NCBI RefSeq assembly: GCF_018219815.1
Contig: NZ_JADMKU010000006.1
Span: forward strand, 62,001 to 126,000
Source of the DNA: Thalassovita aquimarina
Lineage (GTDB): Bacteria; Pseudomonadota; Alphaproteobacteria; Rhodobacterales; Rhodobacteraceae
Direction of reading: 5' to 3'
Length of the DNA stretch: 64,000 nucleotides
Below the pieces are notes generated by a model. It had not been told where the DNA came from and searched no databases. It worked only from the letters and a program-made list of their open reading frames with translations. The position numbers were made by a program, and so were the translations under genes. Of this stretch, positions 8,853-18,455 are shown piece after piece. Every line of letters begins with the position of its first letter. The first letter of the stretch is position 1.

Positions 8853-9605
8853 TCAGACCTTGCCGCCGGCGATCTGGATTTCCTGGCCGTTGACGCTGCC
8901 GGAATTGGGATCGCAGAGCCACATCGCGGCCGCCGCGACCTCTTCGGCGGCGATCAGGCGCTTGTGGCGGTTGGCCTGGACCATAACGTCACGGGCCTCG
9001 TCTTCGTTCATTCCCGAGCGCTGGCTGATCGATTCGATGTTGCGGGTGATGACGTCGGTGTCGACATAGCCCGGGCAGAGCGAATTGAAGGTATAGGGCT
9101 GGCCCATGAAATCTTCGGAAATCGAGCGGATCATGCCGATTACCCCGTGTTTTGAGGCCGAATAGGCGCCGCCGCCCGGCAGCCCGCGCACACCGGCGAT
9201 CGAGGACACCGCGATCACCCGGCCCCAATCCGTGGTCAGCATCGAACGCATCGATTCGCGGATGGTGAAGAAAACGCCATCGAGATTGGTGGCCATTACC
9301 TGGCGCCAGAAGGCGGTGTCGGTCTTGTGCAGTTTCTTCCCGACGGCGATGCCTGCGTTGGCGACGCAGATCTGGATCGGGCCGCGTGCGGCAACCGCAT
9401 CTTCAATCACTTTCACCACCTGCGCCTCGTCGGTCACATCCATCGCGGCGGGAAACATGTTGGCCTCGGCCACTTCCTCCAACACGTTGAGCCGCCGCCC
9501 GGTGATCGTCACCAGCGCCCCGGCCTCGGCCAGCGCCTTGGCGATGGCCAGACCGATCCCGGTGCCGCCGCCGGTGACCAATGCGTGTTTGCCCGTCAAA
9601 TCCAT
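8853..9605 (-). CDS. SDR-family oxidoreductase, 3-hydroxyacyl/acetoacetyl reductase-like
   Basis: A 250-residue short-chain dehydrogenase with TGGGTGIG at residues 11-18, an NAG-type motif (ANAGIA), the catalytic Ser in AVSSIAG, and Tyr148/Lys152 in YSASK. The PGYVDTDV motif follows. It resembles the 3-hydroxybutyrate dehydrogenase/acetoacetyl-CoA reductase branch, but the exact substrate cannot be set from sequence. GGAGGA precedes the ATG at a good distance. It is divergent from the MBL-rhodanese genes across 146 nt. Cytoplasmic. The 263 nt between its end and the RTX gene hold no credible gene. Confidence 0.88.
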   Translation of the reverse strand: MDLTGKHALVTGGGTGIGLAIAKALAEAGALVTITGRRLNVLEEVAEANMFPAAMDVTDEAQVVKVIEDAVAARGPIQICVANAGIAVGKKLHKTDTAFWRQVMATNLDGVFFTIRESMRSMLTTDWGRVIAVSSIAGVRGLPGGGAYSASKHGVIGMIRSISEDFMGQPYTFNSLCPGYVDTDVITRNIESISQRSGMNEDEARDVMVQANRHKRLIAAEEVAAAAMWLCDPNSGSVNGQEIQIAGGKV

Positions 9606-9751
9606 GTCATGTTCCTCCCTGAATGTTTTCTGCAGCGTATCCGTCAGCCACGGTGCCGCAAGCCCAGCGTAGCGTCACGGCAGTGTCGGCCCTTTACAAT
9701 CAAATTCGTATCTGTGAATTTCATTGTCGAAAATGCACTTGGAGGATTTCC

Positions 9752-10702
9752 ATGAAAACGTTTGTTGTTGCCGGTGCGCTGGCTCTCGCTGCCGTTGCCG
9801 CACAGGCGAGCGAAGATATCGCGGATCAGTACCCGCAATCCGAACTCTACTCGAAGCCTGTCGAGGTGATCCCGCATGTTTTCACCGCCACCGGCGCCAC
9901 CGCGCCGCCGAGCTATGAAAACAGCGGCCACAACAACAACCTCAGCTTCATCGTCACCGACGAAGGCGTCGTGGTGATCAATGGCGGGGCTTCGGTCCGG
10001 CTGGCCAAGGCGCTGCATGACGAAATCAAGGCCGTCACCGATCAACCGGTCAAGCTGGTGATCAACGAAAACGGTCAAGGGCACGCGATGCTGGGCAATG
10101 CCTATTGGGTCGACCAAGGGGTCGATATCCTGGCCCATGTCGACGCGATCGAAGCCTTCACCGAAGAGGCCGATTTCATCCTGCAGGGGATGGAAGGCTA
10201 TAACAAGGACAAGGCCGAAGGCACCCGGATCGTCACCCCGAACCTGAGTTTCGAGGACGAATACAACCTGACCCTCGGCGGGGTCGATATCCATGTGATG
10301 CACTTGGGACCGGCGCATGATCCGGGCGACACTCAGGTCTGGCTGCCGCAATGGGGCATGCTGATCGCCGGTGATATCGCGTTCCACGAACGGATGCTGC
10401 CGATCTTCGAAGGCACCTGCACCAGCTGCTGGATCGAAACCTGGGAAACCAAGCTGGAACCGCTGAACCCGACCTATGTGATCCCGGGCCATGGTCACAT
10501 GACCAACCTGGCGCAGGTGCGGCGCTATACTCACGATTATCTTGTCGACCTGCGGACCAAGATCGGGGAACATATCGACAATGGCGGCGACCTGGCCGAA
10601 GCCTATTACGTCGATCAGGAGCGTTGGCGCAATCTCGACACGTTCGATGAACTGGCCACCAAGAACGCGGGCCGGGTCTTCGAGGAAATGGAGTGGGAAT
10701 GA
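9752..10702 (+). CDS. Periplasmic metallo-beta-lactamase-fold protein with altered metal motif
   Basis: A 316-residue MBL-fold protein with a cleavable signal peptide (basic start, hydrophobic run, AQA|SED near residue 20). The fold is visible from the strand-loop pattern, GPAHDPGD (His189), AGD (Asp208) and PGHGH (His247). The first metal motif, normally HxHxDH, reads N107-G-Q109-G-H111-A112 within NENGQGHAMLGN, so the usual first-site ligands are replaced. A CTSC pair lies near residues 222-226. The ATG at 9752 has GGAGG at the right distance; upstream in-frame extension has no such site. The next gene, a periplasmic rhodanese, overlaps its stop by 4 nt, which suggests a shared sulfur or redox task. 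Enzymatic activity is uncertain. Confidence 0.8.
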   Translation: MKTFVVAGALALAAVAAQASEDIADQYPQSELYSKPVEVIPHVFTATGATAPPSYENSGHNNNLSFIVTDEGVVVINGGASVRLAKALHDEIKAVTDQPVKLVINENGQGHAMLGNAYWVDQGVDILAHVDAIEAFTEEADFILQGMEGYNKDKAEGTRIVTPNLSFEDEYNLTLGGVDIHVMHLGPAHDPGDTQVWLPQWGMLIAGDIAFHERMLPIFEGTCTSCWIETWETKLEPLNPTYVIPGHGHMTNLAQVRRYTHDYLVDLRTKIGEHIDNGGDLAEAYYVDQERWRNLDTFDELATKNAGRVFEEMEWE

Positions 10703-11124
10703 CAAAGCTGACAACGATTGTTGCCGCCGCGCTGATCGGGTTCACCGGTCCGGCGCTGGCGCAGGATGATGCCGTGGCCGAAGCCATCGTCGACTACATG
10801 GATTTCGCCACCTATGAATCCGGGATCATCCTGCCGCAGCAGATCGACAGGGCGGTGTTCGAGGCGGCGACGTTCGTCGACACCCGCGATGCCGACCAGT
10901 ACGAGGCCGGTCATATTCCCGGCGCGACGCATATCGAATGGCGCGAAATCCCGGGCCGGATCGACGAACTGCCCGAAGACGGCATGGTGATCCTGTATTG
11001 CAATACCGGCAGCCTGTCGGCGCAGGCGACCTTCGCGGCGCGGCTGATGGGGCGCGAGAACGTGCTGGTGCTGCAAACCGGTTTCACCGGATGGCAGGAG
11101 GAGGCCGCCTGGAAACCGGAATGA
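10699..11124 (+). CDS. Periplasmic rhodanese-like sulfurtransferase
   Basis: A 141-residue single-domain rhodanese with a signal peptide (hydrophobic run ending in ALA|QDD near residue 23), so it should act in the periplasm. The domain shows VDTRDADQYEAGHIPGA (CH2A-like) and the active-site loop YCNTGSLSAQ with the persulfide-forming Cys101. The loop CNTGSLS differs from the common CxxGxRS in having Leu in place of Arg. Its ATG overlaps the MBL stop codon (ATGA), so the two are translationally coupled. MBL plus rhodanese pairs are known in persulfide metabolism (ETHE1-type fusions), but those are cytosolic or mitochondrial; a role here is inference. Confidence 0.85.
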   Translation: MTKLTTIVAAALIGFTGPALAQDDAVAEAIVDYMDFATYESGIILPQQIDRAVFEAATFVDTRDADQYEAGHIPGATHIEWREIPGRIDELPEDGMVILYCNTGSLSAQATFAARLMGRENVLVLQTGFTGWQEEAAWKPE

Positions 11125-11235
11125 TGTTCCGGGGGTAGCCACGAGATAGGGAAATGATTGGCCACGATACCGGATGGTTTCGTGATAGGATTCCCGCGGC
11201 GCGGCGAAGACTGCGAAAAAGGAGGCGAAGCAGCT

Positions 11236-11688
11236 ATGTTGAAATGGCTTGATATCCCGCCGGTATGGTTGCTTGGCGCCGTCGTCCTGGCCTGGTTTCA
11301 GTCGGCTTACTATCCGATGGGGCTGAGCTTCGGCGGGGCGGTCGCGGATTTCCTCGGCGGCATCCTTGTCGGCGGCGGGTTGGTGCTGATGGCGCTGGCC
11401 GTTGTCGAGATGCGCAAGCACCGCACCACCATCATCCCGCACAAGGAAGCCAGCGCAATGGTGCAAAGCGGTATCTACAGCCGGTCGCGAAATCCGATCT
11501 ATCTGGGCGACCTGCTGGTCCTTGCCGGACTGATTCTGCGCTTCGATGCTGTGTTGGCGCTGCCACTGATTCCGATATTTCTTTGGGTGATCGAAAAACG
11601 TTTCGTCATACCCGAAGAAAATAGTTTAAGGTTAAAATATCGTGCGGATTTTGCCAGATACTGTGAAAGGACGCGCCGTTGGATTTGA
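11236..11688 (+). CDS. Isoprenylcysteine carboxyl methyltransferase-like membrane protein
   Basis: A 150-residue integral membrane protein with hydrophobic segments at about residues 10-28, 35-60 and 95-125. The C-terminal half has the ICMT/PEMT-type signature: SGIYSRSRNPIYLGD, then EEN and RYCERTRRWI near the end, which bind S-adenosylmethionine in family members. Bacterial members methylate small lipids or unknown acceptors. The ATG at 11236 has GGAGG ten bases upstream; an in-frame TTG at 11158 lacks support. It follows the rhodanese by 111 nt on the same strand and may share its transcript. Confidence 0.75.
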   Translation: MLKWLDIPPVWLLGAVVLAWFQSAYYPMGLSFGGAVADFLGGILVGGGLVLMALAVVEMRKHRTTIIPHKEASAMVQSGIYSRSRNPIYLGDLLVLAGLILRFDAVLALPLIPIFLWVIEKRFVIPEENSLRLKYRADFARYCERTRRWI

Positions 11689-11812
11689 CAGTAGCGCACT
11701 TAACGTGCATCTGGGGTGCGTTATTCTGCGCAATATTATTGCGCCAATCGAAGCTATATAGCTCCGTTATGTCGGAGCGGGTTCAACAATGTTCTGAAGG
11801 GGGACGTGTAAG

Positions 11813-13384
11813 TTGAAAATCGGAACGCCAAAAGAAGTGTTCGAAGGGGAAAATCGCGTTGCGATGACTCCCGACTCGGCTCTGCAGCTGCAGAAGCTGG
11901 GTTACGAATGCGCAATCGAGAGCGGGGCAGGTTCCAATGCCGGTTTCTCGGACGAGGCTTATGAAGCAGCGGGCGTAGAGGTCATTAAGACCGCCGCCCA
12001 ACTGTGGAAAAGCGCGGACATTATCGCAAAGGTCCGCCAGCCCAACGAAACCGAGCTGAAGCGCCTGACCAAGGACAAGACACTGATCAGCTTCTTCAAT
12101 CCCGCCGGGAATGAAGAGGGGATGGAGTTGGCTAAGTCGAAGAAAGCCAATGTCATCGCCATGGAAATGGTGCCGCGGATCAGCCGCGCGCAGAAGATGG
12201 ACGCGCTGAGCTCGATGGCCAATATCGCCGGCTATCGCGCGGTGATCGAGGCCGGCAACAACTTCGGCCGCTTCTTCACCGGCCAGATCACGGCGGCGGG
12301 CAAGGTGCCCCCGGCCAAGGTTCTGGTGGTGGGCGCGGGTGTGGCCGGTCTGGCTGCCATCGGGACCTCCACCTCGCTCGGCGCGATCACCTATGCGTTC
12401 GACGTGCGGCCCGAAGTGGCCGAGCAGGTTGAATCGATGGGCGCCGAATTTGTCTATCTGGACTTCGAGGAAGAACAGCAGGACGGTGCTGCCACCGGCG
12501 GGTATGCCTCTGTTTCCAGCCCCGAATTCCGCGAAGCGCAGCTGGCCAAGTTCCGCGAACTGGCGCCCGAGATGGATATCGTGATCACCACCGCGCTGAT
12601 CCCGAACCGCGAAGCGCCGGAACTGTGGACCGAAGACATGGTGAAATCCATGAAACCCGGCTCCGTGATCGTCGACCTCGCGGCGGAAAAAGGCGGCAAC
12701 TGCAAGCTGACCGTCGCGGATGAAAAGATCGTCACCGACAACGGCGTGACCATCATCGGCTACACCGACTTCCCCTCGCGGATGGCGGCACAGTCTTCGA
12801 CGCTTTACGCCACCAACATTCGTCACATGATGGCTGACCTGACCCCTGAAAAGGACGGTAAGATCAATCACAACATGGAAGACGACGTGATCCGCGGCGC
12901 CACCGTGACCTTCGAGGGCGACATCACCTTCCCGCCGCCGCCGCCGAAAGTTCAGGCCATCGCGGCCCAGAAGAAGGAAGCGCCGAAGGAACTGACCGCC
13001 GAAGAAAAGCGCGCCCAGGAAGTTGCCGCGTTCAAGGCACAGACCAAATTCCAGGTCACCCTTCTGACCGTCGGCGCGGTTCTGATGCTGATTGTCGGTG
13101 CCTTCGCACCTGCCAGCTTCATGTCGCACTTCATCGTGTTCGCGCTGGCCTGCTTCGTGGGATTCCAGGTGATCTGGGGCGTTTCGCATTCGCTGCACAC
13201 GCCGCTGATGGCCGTGACCAACGCAATTTCGGGCATCGTGATCCTCGGTGCGCTGTTGCAGGTCGGATCCGGTAACTGGCTGGTGGTGGTCCTGTCGGCC
13301 ATCTCGATCCTCATCGCGACGATCAACATCGTCGGTGGCTTCATGGTCACCCGCCGCATGTTGGCGATGTTCCAGAAATCTTAA
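11813..13384 (+). CDS. pntA: Proton-translocating NAD(P) transhydrogenase subunit alpha
   Basis: The 523-residue alpha subunit, with the NAD(H)-binding domain I (residues 1 to about 375; [15 protein letters not shown] is the dinucleotide loop) fused to the alpha-2 membrane part (helices within about 420-520), as in E. coli PntA. A proline-rich and charged linker joins them (residues about 378-415). It works with PntB to drive NADPH formation from NADH using the proton gradient. The start is a TTG at 11813: it encodes the canonical N-terminus [17 protein letters not shown] and has GGGGGA upstream, while no ATG is available before residue 20. pntB follows after 17 nt. Confidence 0.95.
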   Translation: MKIGTPKEVFEGENRVAMTPDSALQLQKLGYECAIESGAGSNAGFSDEAYEAAGVEVIKTAAQLWKSADIIAKVRQPNETELKRLTKDKTLISFFNPAGNEEGMELAKSKKANVIAMEMVPRISRAQKMDALSSMANIAGYRAVIEAGNNFGRFFTGQITAAGKVPPAKVLVVGAGVAGLAAIGTSTSLGAITYAFDVRPEVAEQVESMGAEFVYLDFEEEQQDGAATGGYASVSSPEFREAQLAKFRELAPEMDIVITTALIPNREAPELWTEDMVKSMKPGSVIVDLAAEKGGNCKLTVADEKIVTDNGVTIIGYTDFPSRMAAQSSTLYATNIRHMMADLTPEKDGKINHNMEDDVIRGATVTFEGDITFPPPPPKVQAIAAQKKEAPKELTAEEKRAQEVAAFKAQTKFQVTLLTVGAVLMLIVGAFAPASFMSHFIVFALACFVGFQVIWGVSHSLHTPLMAVTNAISGIVILGALLQVGSGNWLVVVLSAISILIATINIVGGFMVTRRMLAMFQKS

Positions 13385-13401
13385 GGGAAGGGAGCGGATA
13401 A

Positions 13402-14877
13402 ATGAGCATTGGTATCGTCTCCGCCGCTTACATCGCGGCAACTGTTCTCTTCATCCTGTCGCTGGGCGGTCTGTCCGGTCAGGAAAGCGCCAAGCGCGCT
13501 GTCTGGTACGGCATTTTCGGCATGGCCCTGGCGGTCATCGCGACCGTGTTCGGTCCCGGCATGGGCAACTACCTGATCGTGCTGGTCATGGTCGCGGCCG
13601 GTGCCTTCGCCGGTCAACTGGTGGCGAAGAAGGTCGAAATGACCGAAATGCCCCAGCTGGTGGCGGCGCTGCACAGCTTCGTCGGTCTGGCCGCCGTGTT
13701 CATCGGCTTCAACGCGCAGTTCGAAATGACCCGCGTGGCCGAGATCATGGCAAGCGCCCCGACCTCGCTGAACGAAACCGGGCTGCTGTCGTGGCTGCAT
13801 GACCAGGGTATCGACGGTTTCGCAGGCAAGGTGGCACACAAGACCGCGGTCGAGTTGAACATCCTGAAGGTCGAGGTTTTCCTTGGCGTGTTCATCGGTG
13901 CCGTGACCTTCACCGGGTCGGTCATCGCGTTCGGCAAGCTGGCCGGAAAGGTGGACGGCAAGGCCAAGAAGCTGCCCGGCGGTCATATGCTGAACGCTGG
14001 CGCGGCACTGGCATCGTTCGTGCTGCTGGTGATCTACTTCAGCACCGGCGCGCTGTGGCCGCTGCTGGTGATGACCCTTCTGGCCTTCTTCATCGGCTAT
14101 CACCTGATCATGGGCATCGGCGGTGCCGACATGCCGGTGGTTGTGTCGATGCTGAACTCCTATTCGGGCTGGGCCGCGTCGGCGATCGGCTTCTCGCTGG
14201 GCAACGACCTGCTGATCGTGACCGGCGCGCTGGTCGGGTCTTCGGGTGCGATCCTGTCCTACATCATGTGTAAGGCGATGAACCGGTCCTTCATCAGCGT
14301 GATCCTGGGCGGCTTCGGCGGCACAACCGGTCCGGCGATGGAAGTCGAGGGCGAACAGGTCGCGATCGATTCCGACGGCGTTGCGCAGGCCCTGGACGAA
14401 GCCGACAGCGTCATCATCATTCCGGGTTACGGTATGGCGGTGGCTCAGGCTCAGCAGTCGGTGTCGGAACTGACCAAGCGCCTGCGCGCCAAGGGCAAGG
14501 AAGTGCGTTTTGCGATCCACCCCGTGGCGGGCCGTCTGCCGGGGCACATGAACGTGCTGCTGGCCGAAGCCAAGGTGCCTTATGACATCGTGCTGGAAAT
14601 GGACGAGATCAACGACGACTTCCCGGAAACCGACGTGGCGATCGTGATCGGCTCGAACGACATCGTGAACCCGGCGGCACAGGAAGATCCGAACTCGCCC
14701 ATCGCCGGCATGCCGGTTCTGGAATGCTGGAAGGCCAAGCAGGTCATCGTGTCCAAGCGTGGTCAGGGTACCGGCTATTCGGGCATCGAGAACCCGCTAT
14801 TCTACAAGGAAAACACCCGCATGTTCTATGGCGACGCGAAGAAGTCGCTGGACGAACTGCTGACCAAGATCGACTGA
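13402..14877 (+). CDS. pntB: NAD(P) transhydrogenase subunit beta
   Basis: The 491-residue beta subunit: an N-terminal membrane domain of about eight or nine helices (residues 1-275) and a C-terminal NADP(H)-binding domain III, seen in [36 protein letters not shown] and [12 protein letters not shown]. It is the partner of PntA in the inner membrane. Ribosome site GGGAG lies before the ATG. An intrinsic terminator follows within 25 nt, so pntAB is a two-gene operon. Confidence 0.97.
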   Translation: MSIGIVSAAYIAATVLFILSLGGLSGQESAKRAVWYGIFGMALAVIATVFGPGMGNYLIVLVMVAAGAFAGQLVAKKVEMTEMPQLVAALHSFVGLAAVFIGFNAQFEMTRVAEIMASAPTSLNETGLLSWLHDQGIDGFAGKVAHKTAVELNILKVEVFLGVFIGAVTFTGSVIAFGKLAGKVDGKAKKLPGGHMLNAGAALASFVLLVIYFSTGALWPLLVMTLLAFFIGYHLIMGIGGADMPVVVSMLNSYSGWAASAIGFSLGNDLLIVTGALVGSSGAILSYIMCKAMNRSFISVILGGFGGTTGPAMEVEGEQVAIDSDGVAQALDEADSVIIIPGYGMAVAQAQQSVSELTKRLRAKGKEVRFAIHPVAGRLPGHMNVLLAEAKVPYDIVLEMDEINDDFPETDVAIVIGSNDIVNPAAQEDPNSPIAGMPVLECWKAKQVIVSKRGQGTGYSGIENPLFYKENTRMFYGDAKKSLDELLTKID

Positions 14878-14900
14878 TCCCGGTCCAAGCGGATTGGAAA

Positions 14901-14926
14901 GGGCGCCCTCCGGGGCGCCCTTTTTC
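14901..14926 (+). terminator. Intrinsic terminator of pntAB
   Basis: GC-rich arms GGGCGCCC and GGGCGCCC (self-complementary) around a short loop, followed directly by TTTTT. This is the clearest rho-independent terminator in the window. Confidence 0.85.
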
Positions 14927-15003
14927 GTTTCGGGAAATGGCGACAATAGGGGGGCTGTTGGCCGCTCGCCCGTTCAGGTTGGAGTGGCTGTTCCGGCTTC
15001 GGC

Positions 15004-15777
15004 CTAATCGTCCAGCGGTTCGCCGTGGCATCCCGTCGGGGCGAGCGATGCGAGGTCGAAACCATTTGGCAGGCGGCTTGACTGGTCAAGGCAGGCAAGG
15101 CTGAGCTGCTTGTCCGTCAGCCCCCGTGCCCCGCGCAGGTCGGCGCCACGCAGATCGGCGTGGTCCAGCTCGGCGTCCTTGAGTTCCGCAGCCTCCAGGC
15201 TGGCGCCGTTCAGATTGGCAGCTTTCAGGTCTGCCCCGGACAGATCCGAGCGCGACAGGTCGGCACCGCCGAGGTCGCTTCGTTCTAATTCGGCACCGCG
15301 CAGGGAGCTTTCCTCGAAATCGATTCCGCGCAGGTCCAGTGCCTTCAGGTCCGCCCCGGCAAGTTCCAGTGCTTCGAATTCGAGATCCAGTTGCTGCAGC
15401 AGGTTCAGTTCGGCCAGGAAACCGACGACCTGCCCGGCGCGCTTGCCCTCCACCATCCGCAGGATCGTCATCGTCTGCGCCCTGAGAACGGTGCCGACCT
15501 TTTCCGCCGGGGCATCTGCCGGGGGGGCGATCGTCCATTGACTGACCCGGTCGATGAACTGCTGCACCGCGACTTCGCGGGCGCGTTCCTGTTCGCTCTG
15601 GTATTGGGTGAAGCTGATTAGCGCGGTGCCGAAACCCACCATGCTCGGCACCAGCAGCAGCGATACCCAGTCCCAAAGGGTTTTGCCCTCAACCCCCAGC
15701 CAGCGCGGCATGAACCAGCTTATCAGGATCAATCCGATCAGCAGCAGGGCGATTGCGCCAAGGAAGAATGCCAACAT
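15004..15777 (-). CDS. Membrane-anchored pentapeptide-repeat protein
   Basis: A 257-residue protein with two N-terminal membrane helices (about residues 3-23 and 37-58), a helical cytoplasmic linker rich in Glu/Arg/Gln (60-130), and a run of A(D/N)Lxx pentapeptide repeats at about 137-222 that should form a right-handed quadrilateral beta-helix. The C-terminus (LACLDQSSRLPNGFDL) resembles the capping segment found after repeats in many such proteins. Function of membrane-anchored pentapeptide proteins is mostly unknown. It is a single gene on the minus strand, facing the pntAB terminator. Confidence 0.8.
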   Translation of the reverse strand: MLAFFLGAIALLLIGLILISWFMPRWLGVEGKTLWDWVSLLLVPSMVGFGTALISFTQYQSEQERAREVAVQQFIDRVSQWTIAPPADAPAEKVGTVLRAQTMTILRMVEGKRAGQVVGFLAELNLLQQLDLEFEALELAGADLKALDLRGIDFEESSLRGAELERSDLGGADLSRSDLSGADLKAANLNGASLEAAELKDAELDHADLRGADLRGARGLTDKQLSLACLDQSSRLPNGFDLASLAPTGCHGEPLDD

Positions 15778-15961
15778 GTCTAAACCCCCGTTCCTGCCTC
15801 ACCAAAGCACAACCTGGCAGGGCAGGGCAGCTTAAAATTAAACCGGCGCCGGGCGGGGCAGAGTGGGTATGCGAAGGTATGCGGTCAACACATTGAAAAT
15901 GATTGGTTTTTTGCGCGTCCTGTGTCAGAAACATGACAATACGTGTTAAGAAGGCCGTGCA

Positions 15962-17236
15962 ATGCTTGAAGATCATCCGCTTCGTTACGAACTGGCCAAC
16001 GAGCTTCATGCCCGGCCTTTCCCGTCGCTCAACGTTCCTTGCACCGCCGTTTATCTGGCGATCAAGCGCACCGACGATGCCGTCGGGCGCGATCGGCAGG
16101 CCGATTTTGACCACCTGCTGGCGCTGCTCGACCGCTACGGCGCGCCGCATCCCAAGCCGGGCGCGACGCATTATTCGGGCCAGATCGGGCGGCACTTGTT
16201 GAAGTGGGAAAGCCACACCGAATTCGTGACCTATACGGCGTTTTCCAACACGCTGAGCGACCGGGCCTATGATCCGACCGATTTCGAGGTGTTCCCGGCC
16301 GAGTGGCTGGATACCGCACCGGGCGCGCGGGTCAGTTCGGCGCTGATCCGGGTACTAGAGCGGCCGGACGTGGATGACATGCGCGACATGATCGGCCAGT
16401 GGTTCGTGCCCGAAAGTCTTGCCGCGTCGCGGGTGCTGGACGACGCGGCGGTGATCGCCGGTGACTTCCGGATCGATCCGGCGGGGCATATGCGTTTCGC
16501 CGTCTTCGTCAATCCAGGCACCGGCAGCCGCCGGGTCGGCCGGGTGGTGCAACGGCTGTGCGAGATCGAAACCTACAAGAGCCTGTCGATGCTGGGCTTT
16601 GCCCGGGTCAAGCAGATGTCGGGCCGGATGGGCGAGCTCGACAATCAGCTGACCGGGTTGATGGATGAAATGGGCGAGGAAAGTTCCAAGGCCGATCACA
16701 CGCTGGCCGGGCTGTTGTCGACCTCGGCCGAACTGGAACACATGGTGGCGCGCAACGCGTTCCGTTTCGGGGCCACCGAGGCCTACGAGGCGATTGTGCA
16801 TCAGCGGATCGCGGTGATGCGCGAACAGCGCTTCGACGGGCGCCAGACCTTCAAGGAATTCATGATGCGCCGCTATGATCCGGCGATGCGCACGGTGAAA
16901 TCGACGCAAGGGCGGCTGGCGTCGCTGGCCGACCGGGCGATCCGGGCCGGGGAACTGCTGCGGACCAGCGTCGACGTGGAACGCTCGGCGCAGAACCAGA
17001 AGCTGCTGGAAAGCATGAACCGCCGCGCCGACCTGCAGCTGAAGCTGCAGAAGACGGTCGAGGGGCTGTCGGTGGTGGCGATCAGTTACTACGCGGTGTC
17101 TCTGGTGGCCTATGCGGCCTATCCCCTTGCTTCGGTCATCGGCCTCAGCAAGGGGGAATTGACCGCGGCGCTCACTCTGCCGGTTGTAGCGGTGGTGTGG
17201 TGGTTGATCCGCCGGCTTCAGAAGCAGATGCACTGA
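15962..17236 (+). CDS. DUF3422 family membrane protein
   Basis: A 424-residue protein matching the DUF3422 pattern: N-terminal LxxELHARPFP block, KWESHTEFVTYT motif, and two membrane helices at the C-terminus (about residues 370-392 and 396-418). The central part (about 200-360) is helical with long heptad-like stretches. The family is common in proteobacteria and has no established function. It is preceded by a non-coding 184 nt containing TGTCA/TGACA inverted half-sites at 15923-15938. Its 3' end overlaps the convergent YeeE/YedE gene by 65 nt. Confidence 0.85.
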   Translation: MLEDHPLRYELANELHARPFPSLNVPCTAVYLAIKRTDDAVGRDRQADFDHLLALLDRYGAPHPKPGATHYSGQIGRHLLKWESHTEFVTYTAFSNTLSDRAYDPTDFEVFPAEWLDTAPGARVSSALIRVLERPDVDDMRDMIGQWFVPESLAASRVLDDAAVIAGDFRIDPAGHMRFAVFVNPGTGSRRVGRVVQRLCEIETYKSLSMLGFARVKQMSGRMGELDNQLTGLMDEMGEESSKADHTLAGLLSTSAELEHMVARNAFRFGATEAYEAIVHQRIAVMREQRFDGRQTFKEFMMRRYDPAMRTVKSTQGRLASLADRAIRAGELLRTSVDVERSAQNQKLLESMNRRADLQLKLQKTVEGLSVVAISYYAVSLVAYAAYPLASVIGLSKGELTAALTLPVVAVVWWLIRRLQKQMH

Positions 17237-18233
17237 GCAGCCGCCCGGTGATCCAGCCGCCCGCCGCGATCGACAGGAGCGCCAGCACGGCGGCGATGGA
17301 CAAGGTCGGCACGCCCGACAACCCGGCCCCCACGGTGCAGCCGCCGGCCAGAACGCCGCCGACGCCCATCAGGACAGCGCCGGTCATGTAACGGCCGGTC
17401 TGGCGCGGGGTTTCGAAGCTCTGCCATTGGAATTCGCCACGGATCAGGGCCGACACCGCCGCCCCGGCGATCACGCCGCCCAGCAATCCCGCCCCGAACG
17501 TGGGCGCGATCGAGCTTGACGCGATACCCCAGAACAGGGTTTCGGCGGCGGGGGAGGTGAAGCTGAGGCTTTCCAGCGCGATCGGATCGAAATCGTCGTA
17601 GAGCACGTAACCGGTGACGGCCCATCCCGATGCCGCGATCAGGCCGATCAGCCCGGCCAGCACCAGATGCGTGGCGCGGGCACCCGACCGGGTGGCATAG
17701 GCCAGCAGAACGGTTGCCAGAACCACGGCCAGAATCGGACCGGCGCCGGGCAGGGCGGCGCTTTCCAATGCCACGGTGTAGCTGCCAAGCGCGGTGCGCA
17801 GCGGTGCAAGAACCCCCTTCAGCGTAGCATGTGCGGTGGTGGCAAAGACCGCCAGCACCAGAAGCGCCCTCAGGTTGCCGGATCCGGTCAGAACGCTCAG
17901 TCGCGATACGCAACCCCGGGTCAGGACCATGCCAGCCCCGAACAGCAGCCCGCCAGCGGCAATCGCCGCGACCGGCAGTTCGGTGACCATGAAGCGGTGA
18001 TCGTCAAACCCGATCAGCCCGTTGATCACCATGAACTGGGTGCCGAGGATCGCCAGCGCCAGCGCCGCCAGCCAGACGCCGGCGGCCTGACGGCGGTCAT
18101 CGCCGACGATGGCGCGCCGGAAACAGAAACGGGTGATCTGTGCCAGTGCGCCGAACAGCGCGCCCAGGATCAGGCCAGCGTAAGCGGCGGCCTCGGGCGC
18201 GGTCAGGTTTTCAAAACCGAGAGATTCGAACAT
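17172..18233 (-). CDS. YeeE/YedE family sulfur-compound transporter
   Basis: A 353-residue polytopic membrane protein of the YeeE/YedE (TsuA-like) family, whose studied members import thiosulfate. Conserved cysteine motifs are visible: TRFCFRRAIVGD near residue 37, TRGCVSRLSVLTGSGN in the middle, and GGCTVGAGLSGVPTLS near the C-terminus. About nine hydrophobic segments. I start at ATG 18233, which has GGGGGG just upstream; the in-frame ATG at 18245 is an alternative. No TusA-like partner is adjacent, but the periplasmic rhodanese lies 7 kb away. Its end overlaps DUF3422 on the other strand. Confidence 0.85.
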   Translation of the reverse strand: MFESLGFENLTAPEAAAYAGLILGALFGALAQITRFCFRRAIVGDDRRQAAGVWLAALALAILGTQFMVINGLIGFDDHRFMVTELPVAAIAAGGLLFGAGMVLTRGCVSRLSVLTGSGNLRALLVLAVFATTAHATLKGVLAPLRTALGSYTVALESAALPGAGPILAVVLATVLLAYATRSGARATHLVLAGLIGLIAASGWAVTGYVLYDDFDPIALESLSFTSPAAETLFWGIASSSIAPTFGAGLLGGVIAGAAVSALIRGEFQWQSFETPRQTGRYMTGAVLMGVGGVLAGGCTVGAGLSGVPTLSIAAVLALLSIAAGGWITGRLLSASASEAGGSTTTPPLQPAE

Positions 18234-18391
18234 GGTGCCCCCCATGAATTTGGAACGAAGGCACTGTTGTCGGAATGGTTTTGGGAAATCAATCTTTCAA
18301 CCGGCGATAATGAGGCATCTCAGAAGGACTTTGTTCTTCTTGGAGTGAGCGCGGCGGAACAGTGTCTCCAGATGCGGTCACTGGCATGACA

Positions 18392-18419
18392 AAGGCCCGC
18401 AGGTTGTCCTGCGGGCCTT
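18392..18419 (-). terminator. Terminator of the ABC permease operon
   Basis: 12-bp arms AAGGCCCGCAGG and CCTGCGGGCCTT around TTGT, placed about 37 nt beyond the end of the leftward permease gene, with TTTG after the stem on the minus strand. The rest of the 222-nt gap up to the YeeE start shows no gene. Confidence 0.65.
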
Positions 18420-18455
18420 GTTGTTGTTCTTATTTCGGCTTGATCGTCGGTCGGA

